A stretch of 64,000 bases of DNA from Bacillus sp. AFS037270 (GCF_002585305.1 NZ_NUNF01000019.1:130679-194678), one strand, 5' to 3'. Positions 36,066 to 46,650 are shown, numbered from the stretch's first letter. The notes: generated by a model not told the origin, from the sequence alone. Numbers and translations are program-made.

Positions 36066-37003
36066 TACATATCCATCTCCCTTTTTTGGAGAACCTTAAT
36101 TTGAAAAACAGAGATTACAACAATCACAATAAAGTAGACTACGGAGTTTGCTGATTGGTATGCAAACTCTCCCCCTGTAAATCCACCTTTATAGATTAAA
36201 AGGGAAATCGATTCTGTCGTTCTTCCCGGACCGCCTCCTGTTAAGGCAACAACCTGGTCAAAAACCATTAAGAAGTTCTTCATCGAAAGTACCATATTGA
36301 TGGTAAAGAATGGGGCGATCATTGGGAAAGTAATTTTCCAAAATTCCTGCCACTTATTCGCTCCATCAAGACTTGATGCCTCATATAATTCAGTTGGAAC
36401 GGTTTGCAGGCCGGATAAGTATAAAATGACATTAAAGGCACATGCCTGCCAAACCGCTACAATGACGATACCTAACCAGGCAAATTTTTCACTTCCCAAG
36501 ATATTGGTGGATAAAAACCCAATATCCAGTTTGTCTCCTAACTGTGGGATTACATTTGAAAAAATAAAGTTAAAGATAAAACCAACGATTAGCACACCAA
36601 GGACATTAGGAAGGAAATAAGCCGCCCTGAAAAAATTCTTACCTTTAATCTTGGCATTGAGCCCCATTGCGATTAAAAGACTCAATACATTCACAAGAAT
36701 CGTGGAGACAATCGCAAATTTAAAAGTAAATAAGTAAGAGTTCAGGATATTTCCATCTTTAAATAAGTTCAAATAATTCTTCAAACCGACAAAGTCATAC
36801 GTAAAACTTAAACCGTCCCAATTTGTAAACGAATAATAAATACCCTGAAGGGCTGGGAAGGTATGGAAAATGAGGAAAAGAAGAAACGCAGGAATCGTCA
36901 TTAAATAAAAGGGGACGTTTTTAAGTTTGATTTTGGTCTTCTTTTCTTTTGTTTTAGCGGAAGAAACCGTTGGATTTTTCAAGGCAATATCCTCTTTGCT
37001 CAT
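36065..37003 (-). CDS. ABC alpha-galactoside importer permease, MsmF/MalF type
   Basis: This 312-residue permease has a charged cytoplasmic head of about 30 residues, six membrane segments, SFTNWDGLSF after segment one, and EAA loop EASSLDGANKWQEFWKITFPM. AGGGAGTG precedes the ATG. It follows the binding-protein gene after a perfect hairpin and overlaps the next permease by one base. Confidence 0.9.
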   Translation of the reverse strand: MSKEDIALKNPTVSSAKTKEKKTKIKLKNVPFYLMTIPAFLLFLIFHTFPALQGIYYSFTNWDGLSFTYDFVGLKNYLNLFKDGNILNSYLFTFKFAIVSTILVNVLSLLIAMGLNAKIKGKNFFRAAYFLPNVLGVLIVGFIFNFIFSNVIPQLGDKLDIGFLSTNILGSEKFAWLGIVIVAVWQACAFNVILYLSGLQTVPTELYEASSLDGANKWQEFWKITFPMIAPFFTINMVLSMKNFLMVFDQVVALTGGGPGRTTESISLLIYKGGFTGGEFAYQSANSVVYFIVIVVISVFQIKVLQKREMDM

Positions 37004-37030
37004 TGCTTTTCACTCCCTATTTTTAAAACT

Positions 37031-37056
37031 GGAGAAATTGGGTCCCCAATTTCTCC
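37031..37056 (-). other. Intercistronic hairpin after the binding-protein gene
   Basis: Perfect 12-nt arms (GGAGAAATTGGG and its complement) with a 2-nt loop fill the 60-nt gap between binding protein and permease. There is no U-tract, so a role as an mRNA 3'-end stabiliser is likely. Confidence 0.7.
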
Positions 37057-37063
37057 ATAATTA

Positions 37064-38290
37064 TTATTTACGGTCTGCTACTTTTTCCCATTCACTATCT
37101 AATGTTTTCAAGTACTCTCCAACATTCTTTTTCTGTGTTAACACTTGCAATTGTTTGTCAAGAGCAACAGCTGTTGGTACATAGTGGTCAGGAAAGTCAA
37201 CGACATTACCCTTGTCAAAGCTTGCTTTTAAACCTTCTAGTTCAGGTGCTTCCTGTACGACACCTTTCTTAGCAGCAAAAGCATTTTGCTCTGTTAGATA
37301 TGTTTTCATATTTTCATCACTTAATAGAAAATCGATGAACTTTTTGGCTTCTTTCGGGTGCTTGCTAGTTGCAGATTGAGCTAGTAGTAAATCCACTCCT
37401 GAAACAACCTTTGAATCATTAATTGGGTAAGGGAATACGCCTAAATCAATATTAGGATTTGCTTTTTTAATTTCGGGAATTGCCCAAATCCCTTGAAGAT
37501 ACATGGCAGATTCACCTTTTGCAAATGCAACGTTCCCATCGTTATATGCTTTACCCAACTGATCCTTATGACCATATTTAAGTAAGGTTAATAGCTTTTC
37601 AGTTGCTTCCTTATGTCCTTTTAAAAATGTAGTTTTTCCCTTATCAAGCTCTTTAAAAAAGTCTTCTCCTTGAGTGTTGGCTGCAAGTACATTGTAAGCA
37701 GGAAGGGCTGTCCAAGCATCTTTAAAAGTAAAGTAGAATGGAATTTTACCAGCTGCCTTCACTTTTTCCGCAGCAGCGATGAATTCATCCCATGTTGTCG
37801 GTACATCAATACCTAAATCTTTAAAAATAGTTTTATTATAAATAACAGCATCGGCGTTTGCTGCATATGGAATTCCATATACTTTTTCTTGCTTTGAAAT
37901 ATCTTTTAACATGCCAACATACGCAGGCTGTACATCATTTAAAGCACTATCTTTTGAAACATCTTTAAAGGCTCCCGCCTTTGAAATTTCTGCATACGAT
38001 ACATCCCCGCCCATTCCGATGACATCTGGAAGGTCTCGTTTTGCAACACGTGTTTTTAATACTGTAATAGCATCAGGCGGCTGAGACTGAACGACATCAA
38101 TGGTTGGATTTTCTTTTTCAAACTTATTAATCAGTTCATCAAACGTACCTTTTGCCTCTGATTTATACTGGAAAAACTCAATTTTCACCTTGCCATTTGA
38201 ACCACCTGAAGCCTCATCTTTACTTCCACAGCCTGCTAGAACAGAAAGTGCAATCATACCAGTAGCTACTAATGAGATTGATTTTTTCAT
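37064..38290 (-). CDS. ABC alpha-galactoside-binding lipoprotein, MsmE type
   Basis: This 408-residue family 1 binding protein has a lipoprotein signal and lipobox LAGC (Cys at about 21). GGAGGG precedes the ATG by 7 nt. YGIPYAANADAVIYNKTIFKDLG is characteristic of sugar binders. It is the first structural gene downstream of the LacI regulator, separated by a 192-nt region with strong secondary structure. Raffinose or melibiose is the likely ligand because of the GH36 gene in the same unit. Confidence 0.9.
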   Translation of the reverse strand: MKKSISLVATGMIALSVLAGCGSKDEASGGSNGKVKIEFFQYKSEAKGTFDELINKFEKENPTIDVVQSQPPDAITVLKTRVAKRDLPDVIGMGGDVSYAEISKAGAFKDVSKDSALNDVQPAYVGMLKDISKQEKVYGIPYAANADAVIYNKTIFKDLGIDVPTTWDEFIAAAEKVKAAGKIPFYFTFKDAWTALPAYNVLAANTQGEDFFKELDKGKTTFLKGHKEATEKLLTLLKYGHKDQLGKAYNDGNVAFAKGESAMYLQGIWAIPEIKKANPNIDLGVFPYPINDSKVVSGVDLLLAQSATSKHPKEAKKFIDFLLSDENMKTYLTEQNAFAAKKGVVQEAPELEGLKASFDKGNVVDFPDHYVPTAVALDKQLQVLTQKKNVGEYLKTLDSEWEKVADRK

Positions 38291-38340
38291 AGAAAACCCT
38301 CCATGATTTTAATAGTTTTTTATTTTCAAACTAACAAAAG

Positions 38341-38474
38341 GATTGGCGAGCGGTTATTCGAAAACTCGCCGATTGGCTAGCCCCTAAGGGCGAAGACAGA
38401 GGCGTAGTTGCACTTATGCCTGATAGGAAAGTTATACTTTCCTATCGGCCAAGAAATGACCTAACCGCCGTTAG
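38341..38474. repeat. Structured intergenic element, probable dispersed Bacillaceae repeat
   Basis: The element is closed by GCGGTTA (38350) and TAACCGC (38462). Inside are the hairpin GGCGAG/CTCGCC and an 11-bp hairpin GATAGGAAAGT (38422) with ACTTTCCTATC (38436). It is more GC-rich than its surroundings and noncoding. I recall similar CTCGCCGATTGGCTAG elements in other Bacillaceae genomes, but could not check this. Confidence 0.5.
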
Positions 38475-38482
38475 TACTTTTA

Positions 38483-39544
<1,062 letters not shown>

Positions 39545-39675
39545 TTATATCCTCAATATATCAGAGGATGCGCTTTCATTCAATACTTTTTACTTTATTT
39601 TTTAGTAAATTATTTATTTTTATAAAATTTACCTGTAATTTAGTTATATTTACGTTTTATTAACTAACAAAAAGA

Positions 39676-39711
39676 GAGTTAACATAACTAAAATAACGGT
39701 TATGTTAACTC
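39676..39711 (-). terminator. Terminator after the second response regulator gene
   Basis: A perfect 13-bp stem (GAGTTAACATAAC with its complement) and 10-nt loop are followed by TCTTTTTGTT on the minus strand. Confidence 0.88.
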
Positions 39712-39733
39712 CCATTTACTATTTATAATCTGC

Positions 39734-41323
39734 TCATTTCTGAATAATATGTAATTCCCGAAACTCATTGGGTGTTACGCCTTCCACCTTTTTAAATACC
39801 TTTCGAAAATACTTGTCGTCCTGGTAACCGACCATGTTGGCAATTTCATAGATTTTTAGCTCACTATTTTTCAATAATGCTTTAGCCCTTTCTATTCGGA
39901 TTTTAACAATATAATCAGAAATATTAACGTTAAACTCCTGCTTAAATTTCCGCGAAATATATTCCCTGCTTATATAAAAATGGTTTGATATCTCTTGCAG
40001 CTTAACATCACGATCAAAATTTGCTTCCAAATATTTCTCTATCTCATAGATGACATTATTGCTTTTCTGAACAGTCTTTCGCTTAATTTTCCTCAGAAAA
40101 ATAGAAACTTCGCGGATAGTTCGACCTATATAATCCTGCAGCTGGAATGTACCGTTTTGATCGAAAAATGGATCAACTCTGTACTCAATATGCTTCGAAA
40201 TCTTTGCTGTGATATGAAAATGTTCAAACCATCGATTACTGATGACCAGGTACTCATTTTCAAGCTGCAGCAGCTGGGCCCATGATAAGTAATGGCCCTC
40301 CGTGTAATCTTTTGCAATTTTACTAATCAAATCTTCAAAAGCCCTTATTTCCCCCGCTTGAATAGCCAATTCAATTTCAGAAGAATACACAAATAAGTTT
40401 TTTAATACCTGCGATTGAATTACATCTTGACGGTAGACCTTGCTTTTTGCATCATCCAATATATTACTGTTTAATAAAACTTCCTTTGCATGCTGATAAG
40501 AATTCATTAATTTGTTCCTTTTATCCACCTCTATCCCAACCGCAATATGACAAGAAACATTTATGATATTCAAAATTGCTTTATAGATGCGTCCCAGCAG
40601 TTCTTCTATTTGAGTAAACTGATTCCAAAAAACAATGACGATTTCACCTTTATTCGCAAGGTAGCGAAAGGCTATTCCACATTCTTTTTCCTGTAAAATT
40701 TCATTCATGACGTTCAAGAGTGTAAAATAGGTTAGGTCCCGGTCTCCCCGAAAAGCCTCGATTGCCTTTCTATTGATCCGAACAAGTGCGACGAGATATT
40801 TTTGCGCTTTAGAAAAACCAAATTCCTCATACAATTCTTCCTTCAGATTATCACTATTTAATAATTGGGTTAATTTTCGATCCCGGTAAACTGGCTTCAT
40901 TTCATTTATTAATTGATAGCTGGTCGTTTTGCTATTCCGCTCCTCTTCCTCGTTTCTCCACTCCTTCACCACTTTTGCCAGCGTTTGGTTTAATATTTCC
41001 GGATCAACCGGCTTTAATAAATAGTCTGAACTGCCGAAATGAATGGCTTTACGCATATAGTGGTAATCATCGTAACCAGTCACGACAATCGTTTTACTTG
41101 TTGGCTGATTTTCTTTAATCCACTCTAACAGCTGTGTACCATCCATCTTGGGCATTTTCATATCAGAAAAAATGATTTCCGGACGAAGAGTTCGAATAAG
41201 CTGGATTGCCTCCTCACCGTTACTAGCCTCATAAATCTCCGTTATCCCATTCTGTTCCCATTCTCCGAGCAGATTAATTCCCTCACGAACGTGTTTTTCA
41301 TCATCGACGATTAAGACTTTCAT
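39734..41323 (-). CDS. Response regulator, AraC type (YesN-like), second system
   Basis: This 529-residue regulator has a receiver domain with Asp54 (IFSDMKMP) and Lys in YLLKPVDPEI, a long linker domain, and AraC helix-turn-helix motifs at about 430-527 (KLQEISNHFYISREYIS and IYEIANMVGYQDDKYF). It overlaps the kinase gene by 4 nt (ATGA). It is divergent, via the kinase, from the ABC importer at 43359, which is its most likely target. Confidence 0.93.
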   Translation of the reverse strand: MKVLIVDDEKHVREGINLLGEWEQNGITEIYEASNGEEAIQLIRTLRPEIIFSDMKMPKMDGTQLLEWIKENQPTSKTIVVTGYDDYHYMRKAIHFGSSDYLLKPVDPEILNQTLAKVVKEWRNEEEERNSKTTSYQLINEMKPVYRDRKLTQLLNSDNLKEELYEEFGFSKAQKYLVALVRINRKAIEAFRGDRDLTYFTLLNVMNEILQEKECGIAFRYLANKGEIVIVFWNQFTQIEELLGRIYKAILNIINVSCHIAVGIEVDKRNKLMNSYQHAKEVLLNSNILDDAKSKVYRQDVIQSQVLKNLFVYSSEIELAIQAGEIRAFEDLISKIAKDYTEGHYLSWAQLLQLENEYLVISNRWFEHFHITAKISKHIEYRVDPFFDQNGTFQLQDYIGRTIREVSIFLRKIKRKTVQKSNNVIYEIEKYLEANFDRDVKLQEISNHFYISREYISRKFKQEFNVNISDYIVKIRIERAKALLKNSELKIYEIANMVGYQDDKYFRKVFKKVEGVTPNEFRELHIIQK

Positions 41324-43140
41324 GGATGTACCACCTCATTATGAATATCTCTTGGAATAATTATCGTAACAGTAAATCCGCCTTCTTCGCTGCTGTAAAC
41401 ATCCATTTCTACCTGATTACTATAATAAATCCTTAAGCGGTCATAAATATTTTTTAATCCAATACCAGCGCTCTTCTGATTTACGTCACTCCCGCCGTCG
41501 GACAATTCTCGGCGAAGTTGTTCAAGGTCGTGATCATTAACACCAACCCCGTTATCTTTAATAGAAATGCATAAATGATGGTCATGTTCCCCTCTTGCTG
41601 TAATCACAATCGTTGCTTTTTCTAGCTGCTGATCAAAGCCATGTTTAAAGCAATTTTCAACAATCGGCTGTAAGATCATTTTCGGTACTAGTACCTCTTC
41701 TACACTTTTTTCAATATTTAATTCAAACTCAAACTGCTCATCAAATCTTTGCTTTTGTAAATTAAGATAGGATTTAACATGGTTTACCTCTGCTAAAAAT
41801 GGGACAATATCATCATTCATATTCATGCTGTAACGCATGATATTCGATAATGAGTTTAATAACGAATACACCTGGACTGCCTTCAATTTTAATGCAAGCG
41901 TTCCAATCGACTGAAACGCATTATAAAGAAAATGCGGATTTATTTGTGATTGGAGAACCCTTAACTGGGAAGATTTATTTTCAATCTCTAGTTTATATTC
42001 GCGTTCAATTAATTCATTTATTTTTGAAATCATTAATTTAAAATGCCTGCCCAGCATCCCAATTTCATCATTCCCTAATGACTCAAAATCCGCTTCAAAC
42101 ACACCTTTTTCTACTTTTTTCATATTAGCAATTAATACTTTGATTGGAGCAGTGAGTCTCAGAGAGATGAACATGGTAGCAAATAAAACGATAATAAGTG
42201 TAATAATTACAATGATTATATTTGTAAATACAGTCTGCCTCGCACCTTGGTAAAGTACATCATAAGGAATTCTTTTAACAATGTACCAGTTTTTAAAAGA
42301 ATCAGAAAACTTTTGGTAGACAATTACGCCCGAAAACCTTTCGTCCTTCCAGTCAAGACTTTTATTTCCCTTTGGTTCTTTCTTTATTTGTTTAAACCAA
42401 GCGTCTTTATTAACCTTTCCAATTTCGTCGTTTTTTGAAGAATACACGACAACCCCATTTTCATTCATTATGTATAAGTCTTCAACCCCATCCGTATATA
42501 ACCTTCCAGAAATATCTCTGATCTTAGAAAGATTAATATCTATAGATACAAAACCTAAAATAGTCTCTAATGGTACATCTCTTATAATCGTATGGAAACT
42601 TAAAACCTGACCTTTCTCGGAATTAGGGATCACCGACAAGTTATTGTAACTATAAATCTCATGAGGCGGTTCAATTACGGAAAAATCATGAGACCGGCTT
42701 AAGTCGGCATAGAAAGGATTGGACAAGATACTCTCGTATTTCCCTCTGCCGCTAATTCTTGAGTGATAGTTGGTATATGAATCTTTTCCTTTATTTATAT
42801 AAAGCAGCATTTGTTCAACTTCCGGCCGGGAATTAAAGGTATAGGCGAGCATCCTCCGCACTTCTTCTTCATTACTGCTTAGGTTATCTGATATTCCAAC
42901 CCTCATTACCGACATAAATGGTGTATATCGATACAAAACAGTCGACATTTGTGCGACATCTTCTAAATAAGTACTTAGCTCTGCTTCCCCTTTAACAATT
43001 AAATCATGATTCGTAGAGACAAAACGGTCATTTATTGACTTTGTCGTTTGATAATACGTAATAGGAATCGCAATTCCAAAAGGGAGTATGATGACAGCCA
43101 TTAAAGTGATAATTAGTTTAGTTCGAATCCCCCATTGCAT
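41320..43140 (-). CDS. Sensor histidine kinase, YesM type, second system
   Basis: This 606-residue kinase has membrane segments at about 11-30 and 303-326 around a Cache-type sensor, then HAMP, the His_kinase domain with His403 in QINPHFLYN, and an ATPase domain with DNGVGVND. The ATG at 43140 begins the family N-terminus, but a strong GGGGGGAGG ribosome binding site lies about 35 nt away, across a hairpin. Initiation may therefore be inefficient or structure-controlled. It is divergent from the importer genes. Confidence 0.9.
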   Translation of the reverse strand: MQWGIRTKLIITLMAVIILPFGIAIPITYYQTTKSINDRFVSTNHDLIVKGEAELSTYLEDVAQMSTVLYRYTPFMSVMRVGISDNLSSNEEEVRRMLAYTFNSRPEVEQMLLYINKGKDSYTNYHSRISGRGKYESILSNPFYADLSRSHDFSVIEPPHEIYSYNNLSVIPNSEKGQVLSFHTIIRDVPLETILGFVSIDINLSKIRDISGRLYTDGVEDLYIMNENGVVVYSSKNDEIGKVNKDAWFKQIKKEPKGNKSLDWKDERFSGVIVYQKFSDSFKNWYIVKRIPYDVLYQGARQTVFTNIIIVIITLIIVLFATMFISLRLTAPIKVLIANMKKVEKGVFEADFESLGNDEIGMLGRHFKLMISKINELIEREYKLEIENKSSQLRVLQSQINPHFLYNAFQSIGTLALKLKAVQVYSLLNSLSNIMRYSMNMNDDIVPFLAEVNHVKSYLNLQKQRFDEQFEFELNIEKSVEEVLVPKMILQPIVENCFKHGFDQQLEKATIVITARGEHDHHLCISIKDNGVGVNDHDLEQLRRELSDGGSDVNQKSAGIGLKNIYDRLRIYYSNQVEMDVYSSEEGGFTVTIIIPRDIHNEVVHP

Positions 43141-43149
43141 TAGCTCTTG

Positions 43150-43176
43150 GGCTAGTCCCTAAGACTTGAACTAGCC
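43150..43176 (-). promoter_or_regulatory. Hairpin in the kinase leader overlapping a strong SD-like run
   Basis: Arms GGCTAGT and ACTAGCC sit between GGGGGGAGG and the kinase ATG. The base of the stem includes the last bases of the SD-like run. Confidence 0.45.
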
Positions 43177-43299
43177 TCCCCCCTTTTCTAAGTGATACTA
43201 AATTTCCCACCATTTTATCATAAGAAAACATCGTAATACATGGTGTCTATTTTAATATGGCAATTTGGACTGTTCAATATTTTCCACCCTACTGGTCAA

Positions 43300-43313
43300 T
43301 GTAAGCCGTTTCA
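43300..43313. promoter_or_regulatory. cre-like site in the divergent promoter region
   Basis: TGTAAGCCGTTTCA fits the cre consensus except for C instead of the central G. It is 46 nt upstream of the importer start. Confidence 0.4.
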
Positions 43314-43358
43314 TAATTTTTCAAAATCCCTAAAATGGAGTTATGGGAGGTGCAGTCA

Positions 43359-44318
43359 GTGAATAATCAAAGTGAGTTAGAAAGTTCAGCATTACCTGGC
43401 AAAGCCAGTATAAAAATTTCAGAGTCAGCTTCTTTAAACAAAAAGAAGAAGCTAAAAGATGCAGGGTTATTCACCCTATTTGTCGGTCCAGTATTCTTAG
43501 CGTTTACTATCATTGTCCTAATTCCCTTCTTTACGGGTATTTATTACGCCTTTACCGATTGGAACGGAATTACAGGTGATATTAAATGGGTCGGTCTTGA
43601 TAACTTTAAGTACCTATTTACTGAGGACAAGCAATTTCAAGATTCCTTTATCCTTACAACTAAATATACCGTTGTAGCGATCGTTTTAACAAATGTGATT
43701 GGTTTTGGATTAGCCATTCTAGTGACACAAATGTTAAAAACAAGGAATATATTACGAACCGTTTTCTTCATGCCAAACATGGTGGGCGGTCTTTTACTAG
43801 GCTTTATCTGGCAGTTCATTTTTGTAAAAGGCTTCGCTTCACTTGGACAGCTAACGCATATTCCTTTTTTCGAATTACCTTGGTTAGGGGATGCTAATAC
43901 CGCATTCTGGGGTATTGTAATTGTCAGTGTATGGCAAGGAGCAGGCTACATTATGATTATTTATATTGCCGCCTTGCAAAATGTTCCACAAGAATTAATT
44001 GAAGCAGCTAAAATCGATGGAGCGAACAGATGGCAGATTCTTCGCCATATTACAATGCCATTAGTAGCTCCGGCCGTTACCGTCTGTTTATTTTTAACAA
44101 CTGCATCATCATTTAAGATTTTTGATGCAAACCTGTCGCTAACTGGCGGCGGACCGTTTAAATCGACAGAAATGTTAGCACTTAACATTTATACGGAAGC
44201 ATTTGTTAACAACCGCTATGGTATCGGTGAAGCAAAGGCATTAATTTTCTTCATTGTGGTTGCAGCAATTACCATCCTTCAAGTAACAATTTCTAAGAAG
44301 AGGGAGGTTGAATCATAA
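43359..44318 (+). CDS. ABC sugar importer permease, MalF type (fourth importer)
   Basis: This 319-residue permease starts at a GTG preceded by GGGAGGTG; the 8 extra residues of the frame from 43335 would cover this ribosome binding site. A head of about 35 residues is followed by six membrane segments and EAA loop EAAKIDGANRWQILRHITMPL. Its stop overlaps the next ATG by one base. The cargo is unknown because no glycosidase is in this unit. Confidence 0.9.
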   Translation: MNNQSELESSALPGKASIKISESASLNKKKKLKDAGLFTLFVGPVFLAFTIIVLIPFFTGIYYAFTDWNGITGDIKWVGLDNFKYLFTEDKQFQDSFILTTKYTVVAIVLTNVIGFGLAILVTQMLKTRNILRTVFFMPNMVGGLLLGFIWQFIFVKGFASLGQLTHIPFFELPWLGDANTAFWGIVIVSVWQGAGYIMIIYIAALQNVPQELIEAAKIDGANRWQILRHITMPLVAPAVTVCLFLTTASSFKIFDANLSLTGGGPFKSTEMLALNIYTEAFVNNRYGIGEAKALIFFIVVAAITILQVTISKKREVES

Positions 44319-45145
44319 TGGGAAACAGGTATACAGGAAAAACATTTATTGGTGAAATCTTTGCCATCTTACTTGGTCTTGTCTTTTTAGTCCCATTTTA
44401 TTATCTGATATCAAACTCTTTAAAACCCTTTGCAGAGATTCTAATGAACACATCTGCTTTACCAAAAACATTTATGCTCGACAACTATGTGAATGCCTTT
44501 GAAAAATTGAACTATCTAAAGGTATTTACAAATTCTATAATTATCACAGCGATTAGTAACGTTGTTCTGGTTGTTTTTTGTTCGATGGCAGCGTATATGC
44601 TTGTTAGAACGAAAAAGAAAATCAGTAATGTGATTTTCATGACTTTCGTTGCAGCCATGATTATTCCGTTTCAATCCATTATGATTCCGCTCATTAAAAC
44701 GGCCGGTAACTTTGGATTACTTAACAGTATCTGGGGTCTTGTTATCATGTACTTAGGTTTTGGATCCGGAATGACGATCTTCTTATATCACGGGTTCATT
44801 AAAGGGATCCCGGTAGAACTTGAAGAGGCAGCAATAATCGATGGATGTACACGGTTTGGAGTGTTTTGGAGAATTGTTTTCCCATTATTAAAACCAATCA
44901 CTGTAACCATTGTCATCCTAAACAGCTTGTGGATATGGAATGACTACTTATTACCATCACTGGTCCTTCAGGATCCAGAATTAAAGACCATTCCATTAGC
45001 GACATTCTCCTTCTTTGGTCAGTACACCAAGCAATGGGATTTAGCTTTAGCAGGACTTGTTCTTGGTATCATACCTTTGTTAATATTCTTCTTTTCAATG
45101 CAGAAACACATTATCAAGGGGATCACGAGCGGTTCCATTAAGTAA
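44318..45145 (+). CDS. ABC sugar importer permease, MalG type (fourth importer)
   Basis: This 275-residue permease has six membrane segments and EAA loop EEAAIIDGCTRFGVFWRIVFPL, ending in IIKGITSGSIK. It is translationally coupled to the MalF-type gene. A 158-nt structured gap separates it from the binding-protein gene, an inverted order compared with the LacI-controlled importers here. Confidence 0.9.
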   Translation: MGNRYTGKTFIGEIFAILLGLVFLVPFYYLISNSLKPFAEILMNTSALPKTFMLDNYVNAFEKLNYLKVFTNSIIITAISNVVLVVFCSMAAYMLVRTKKKISNVIFMTFVAAMIIPFQSIMIPLIKTAGNFGLLNSIWGLVIMYLGFGSGMTIFLYHGFIKGIPVELEEAAIIDGCTRFGVFWRIVFPLLKPITVTIVILNSLWIWNDYLLPSLVLQDPELKTIPLATFSFFGQYTKQWDLALAGLVLGIIPLLIFFFSMQKHIIKGITSGSIK

Positions 45146-45265
45146 ATCGAAAAGCGGCGGCGCCTTGATCAGGGAAAAAAGTAGTTCATTTTTTCCTAGG
45201 CGCTGCAGCTAGACAACTTCCACTAGGGGTCAACCCTGCTGGCAGTAAGATATTGACGGCAGGGA
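45146..45265 (+). other. Structured intergenic element before the binding-protein gene
   Basis: Nested stems GCGCCT (45160) with AGGCGC (45198) and GGAAAAAA (45173) with TTTTTTCC (45189) are followed by a CCCTGC/GCAGGG stem. It is GC-richer than its flanks and has no ORF. It could be an attenuator, an mRNA processing site, or a dispersed repeat of the kind seen at 38341. Confidence 0.5.
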
Positions 45266-45303
45266 TATATAAATTAGATATATAATTTCAGGAGGGAAAA
45301 CAA

Positions 45304-46602
45304 ATGGCATTTAAAAAATATTCAATCGCAGCGGGGATTTTATCAGCTTCACTTCTTTTAGGAGCTTGCGGCAACAGTGACAGTGCATCTGGTACGAAAA
45401 AAGACAGCGGCAGCAAAGAAGGTAAAGTCGTTGTTGATATCTTTAACGGTAAGGTTGAAATTGCAGATCAGTTGAAAGCGTTAACAGATAAATATACAAA
45501 AGAACATCCAAACGTTACTTTTAATATCGAATCAGTCGGAGGCGGCGCTGATGGTGCTGCAGCCCTTAAAGCAAAATTCGCTTCAAACAAAGCACCTGAT
45601 ATCTTCGGAAATGGCGGATATCAAGAAGCGATCACTTGGAAGGATAAGTTTGAAGATTTATCTGATCAGCCTTGGGTAAAAGATGCTTATGAAGATGCCT
45701 TAAAACCAATGACAATGGACGGAAAAATTTATGGCCAGCCGGTAAACATGGAAGGATACGGTTTTGCTTATAATAAGAAATTATTTAAAAAAGCTGGTAT
45801 TACAGAACTTCCAAAAACCTATTCAGAGTTAGAATCTGCAGCGAAAAAGCTTAAAGCTGCCGGTATTACACCTTTCTCAATTGGCTATGCAGAATGGTGG
45901 GTATTAGCAAACCATGGTCTTAACGTACCATTTGCTTACCAACAAGCAGATGACGAAAACTTTATTCCTGGTTTAAATGAAGGAAAATCAAAAATCGAAG
46001 GCAATAAATATTTTGAAGACTACTTTAAGCTTGTTGATTTAACAGTTAAATACGGTAACAAAAATCCATTAACTACTGACTACAATACAGAAGTAACACA
46101 ATTTGCTAATGGCGAAACTGCCATGATTCAACAAGGGAACTGGATTCAACCAATGCTGGATAAATTAAATCCTGGTATGGAAGTTGGCTTTATTCCTTTA
46201 GCACTTACAGATGATGCTGCGCAAGCAGATAAACTAATGGTTGACGTACCTACCAACTGGGTTGTATATAACAAAGCACCTAATGCAGACAAAAAAGCTG
46301 CAAAAGATTTCTTGAATTGGATGGTATCTTCTGAAGAAGGTAAGACAGCATTAGTTAAAGATTTCAAATATGTTCCTGCCTTTAAAACAATTGAAGCAAA
46401 AGCAGAGGATATTGGACCTTTAGGTGCTGACCTTCAAAAGTATTCTCAAGATGGAAAAACTTATTCTTGGCAGTTCATGAAGTATCCTGATGGCGCTGGA
46501 CAAGAATTTGGTGCAACACTACAAGCATATGTTGGCGGCCAAAAATCTAAAGCGGAAACAATGAAGGCTCTTGACGCAACATGGGCTAAATTAAAAAAAT
46601 AA
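45304..46602 (+). CDS. ABC sugar-binding lipoprotein (fourth importer)
   Basis: This 432-residue family 1 binding protein has lipobox LGAC (Cys at about 22) and AGGAGGG 8 nt before the ATG. PNVTFNIESVGGGADG and VVYNKAPNADKKAAKDFLNWM are typical of the MsmE/CycB group. It is the last gene of the unit and is followed by a terminator. The ligand is not predictable from context; expression is probably controlled by the divergent YesMN-type pair. Confidence 0.9.
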   Translation: MAFKKYSIAAGILSASLLLGACGNSDSASGTKKDSGSKEGKVVVDIFNGKVEIADQLKALTDKYTKEHPNVTFNIESVGGGADGAAALKAKFASNKAPDIFGNGGYQEAITWKDKFEDLSDQPWVKDAYEDALKPMTMDGKIYGQPVNMEGYGFAYNKKLFKKAGITELPKTYSELESAAKKLKAAGITPFSIGYAEWWVLANHGLNVPFAYQQADDENFIPGLNEGKSKIEGNKYFEDYFKLVDLTVKYGNKNPLTTDYNTEVTQFANGETAMIQQGNWIQPMLDKLNPGMEVGFIPLALTDDAAQADKLMVDVPTNWVVYNKAPNADKKAAKDFLNWMVSSEEGKTALVKDFKYVPAFKTIEAKAEDIGPLGADLQKYSQDGKTYSWQFMKYPDGAGQEFGATLQAYVGGQKSKAETMKALDATWAKLKK

Positions 46603-46616
46603 GATTATAAATCTAA

Positions 46617-46647
46617 AAAGGCTCTTCTCGCTGTGAGAAGAGCCTTT
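46617..46647. terminator. Bidirectional terminator
   Basis: A perfect 13-bp stem (AAAGGCTCTTCTC with its complement) and 5-nt loop lie between the convergent binding-protein and haemoglobin genes. Confidence 0.92.
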
Positions 46648-46650
46648 ATT

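Noticed and set aside
39555..39575. cre-like GCGCTTTCA near the alpha-galactoside lacI
   Set aside because: Only one half fits; three consensus positions fail.
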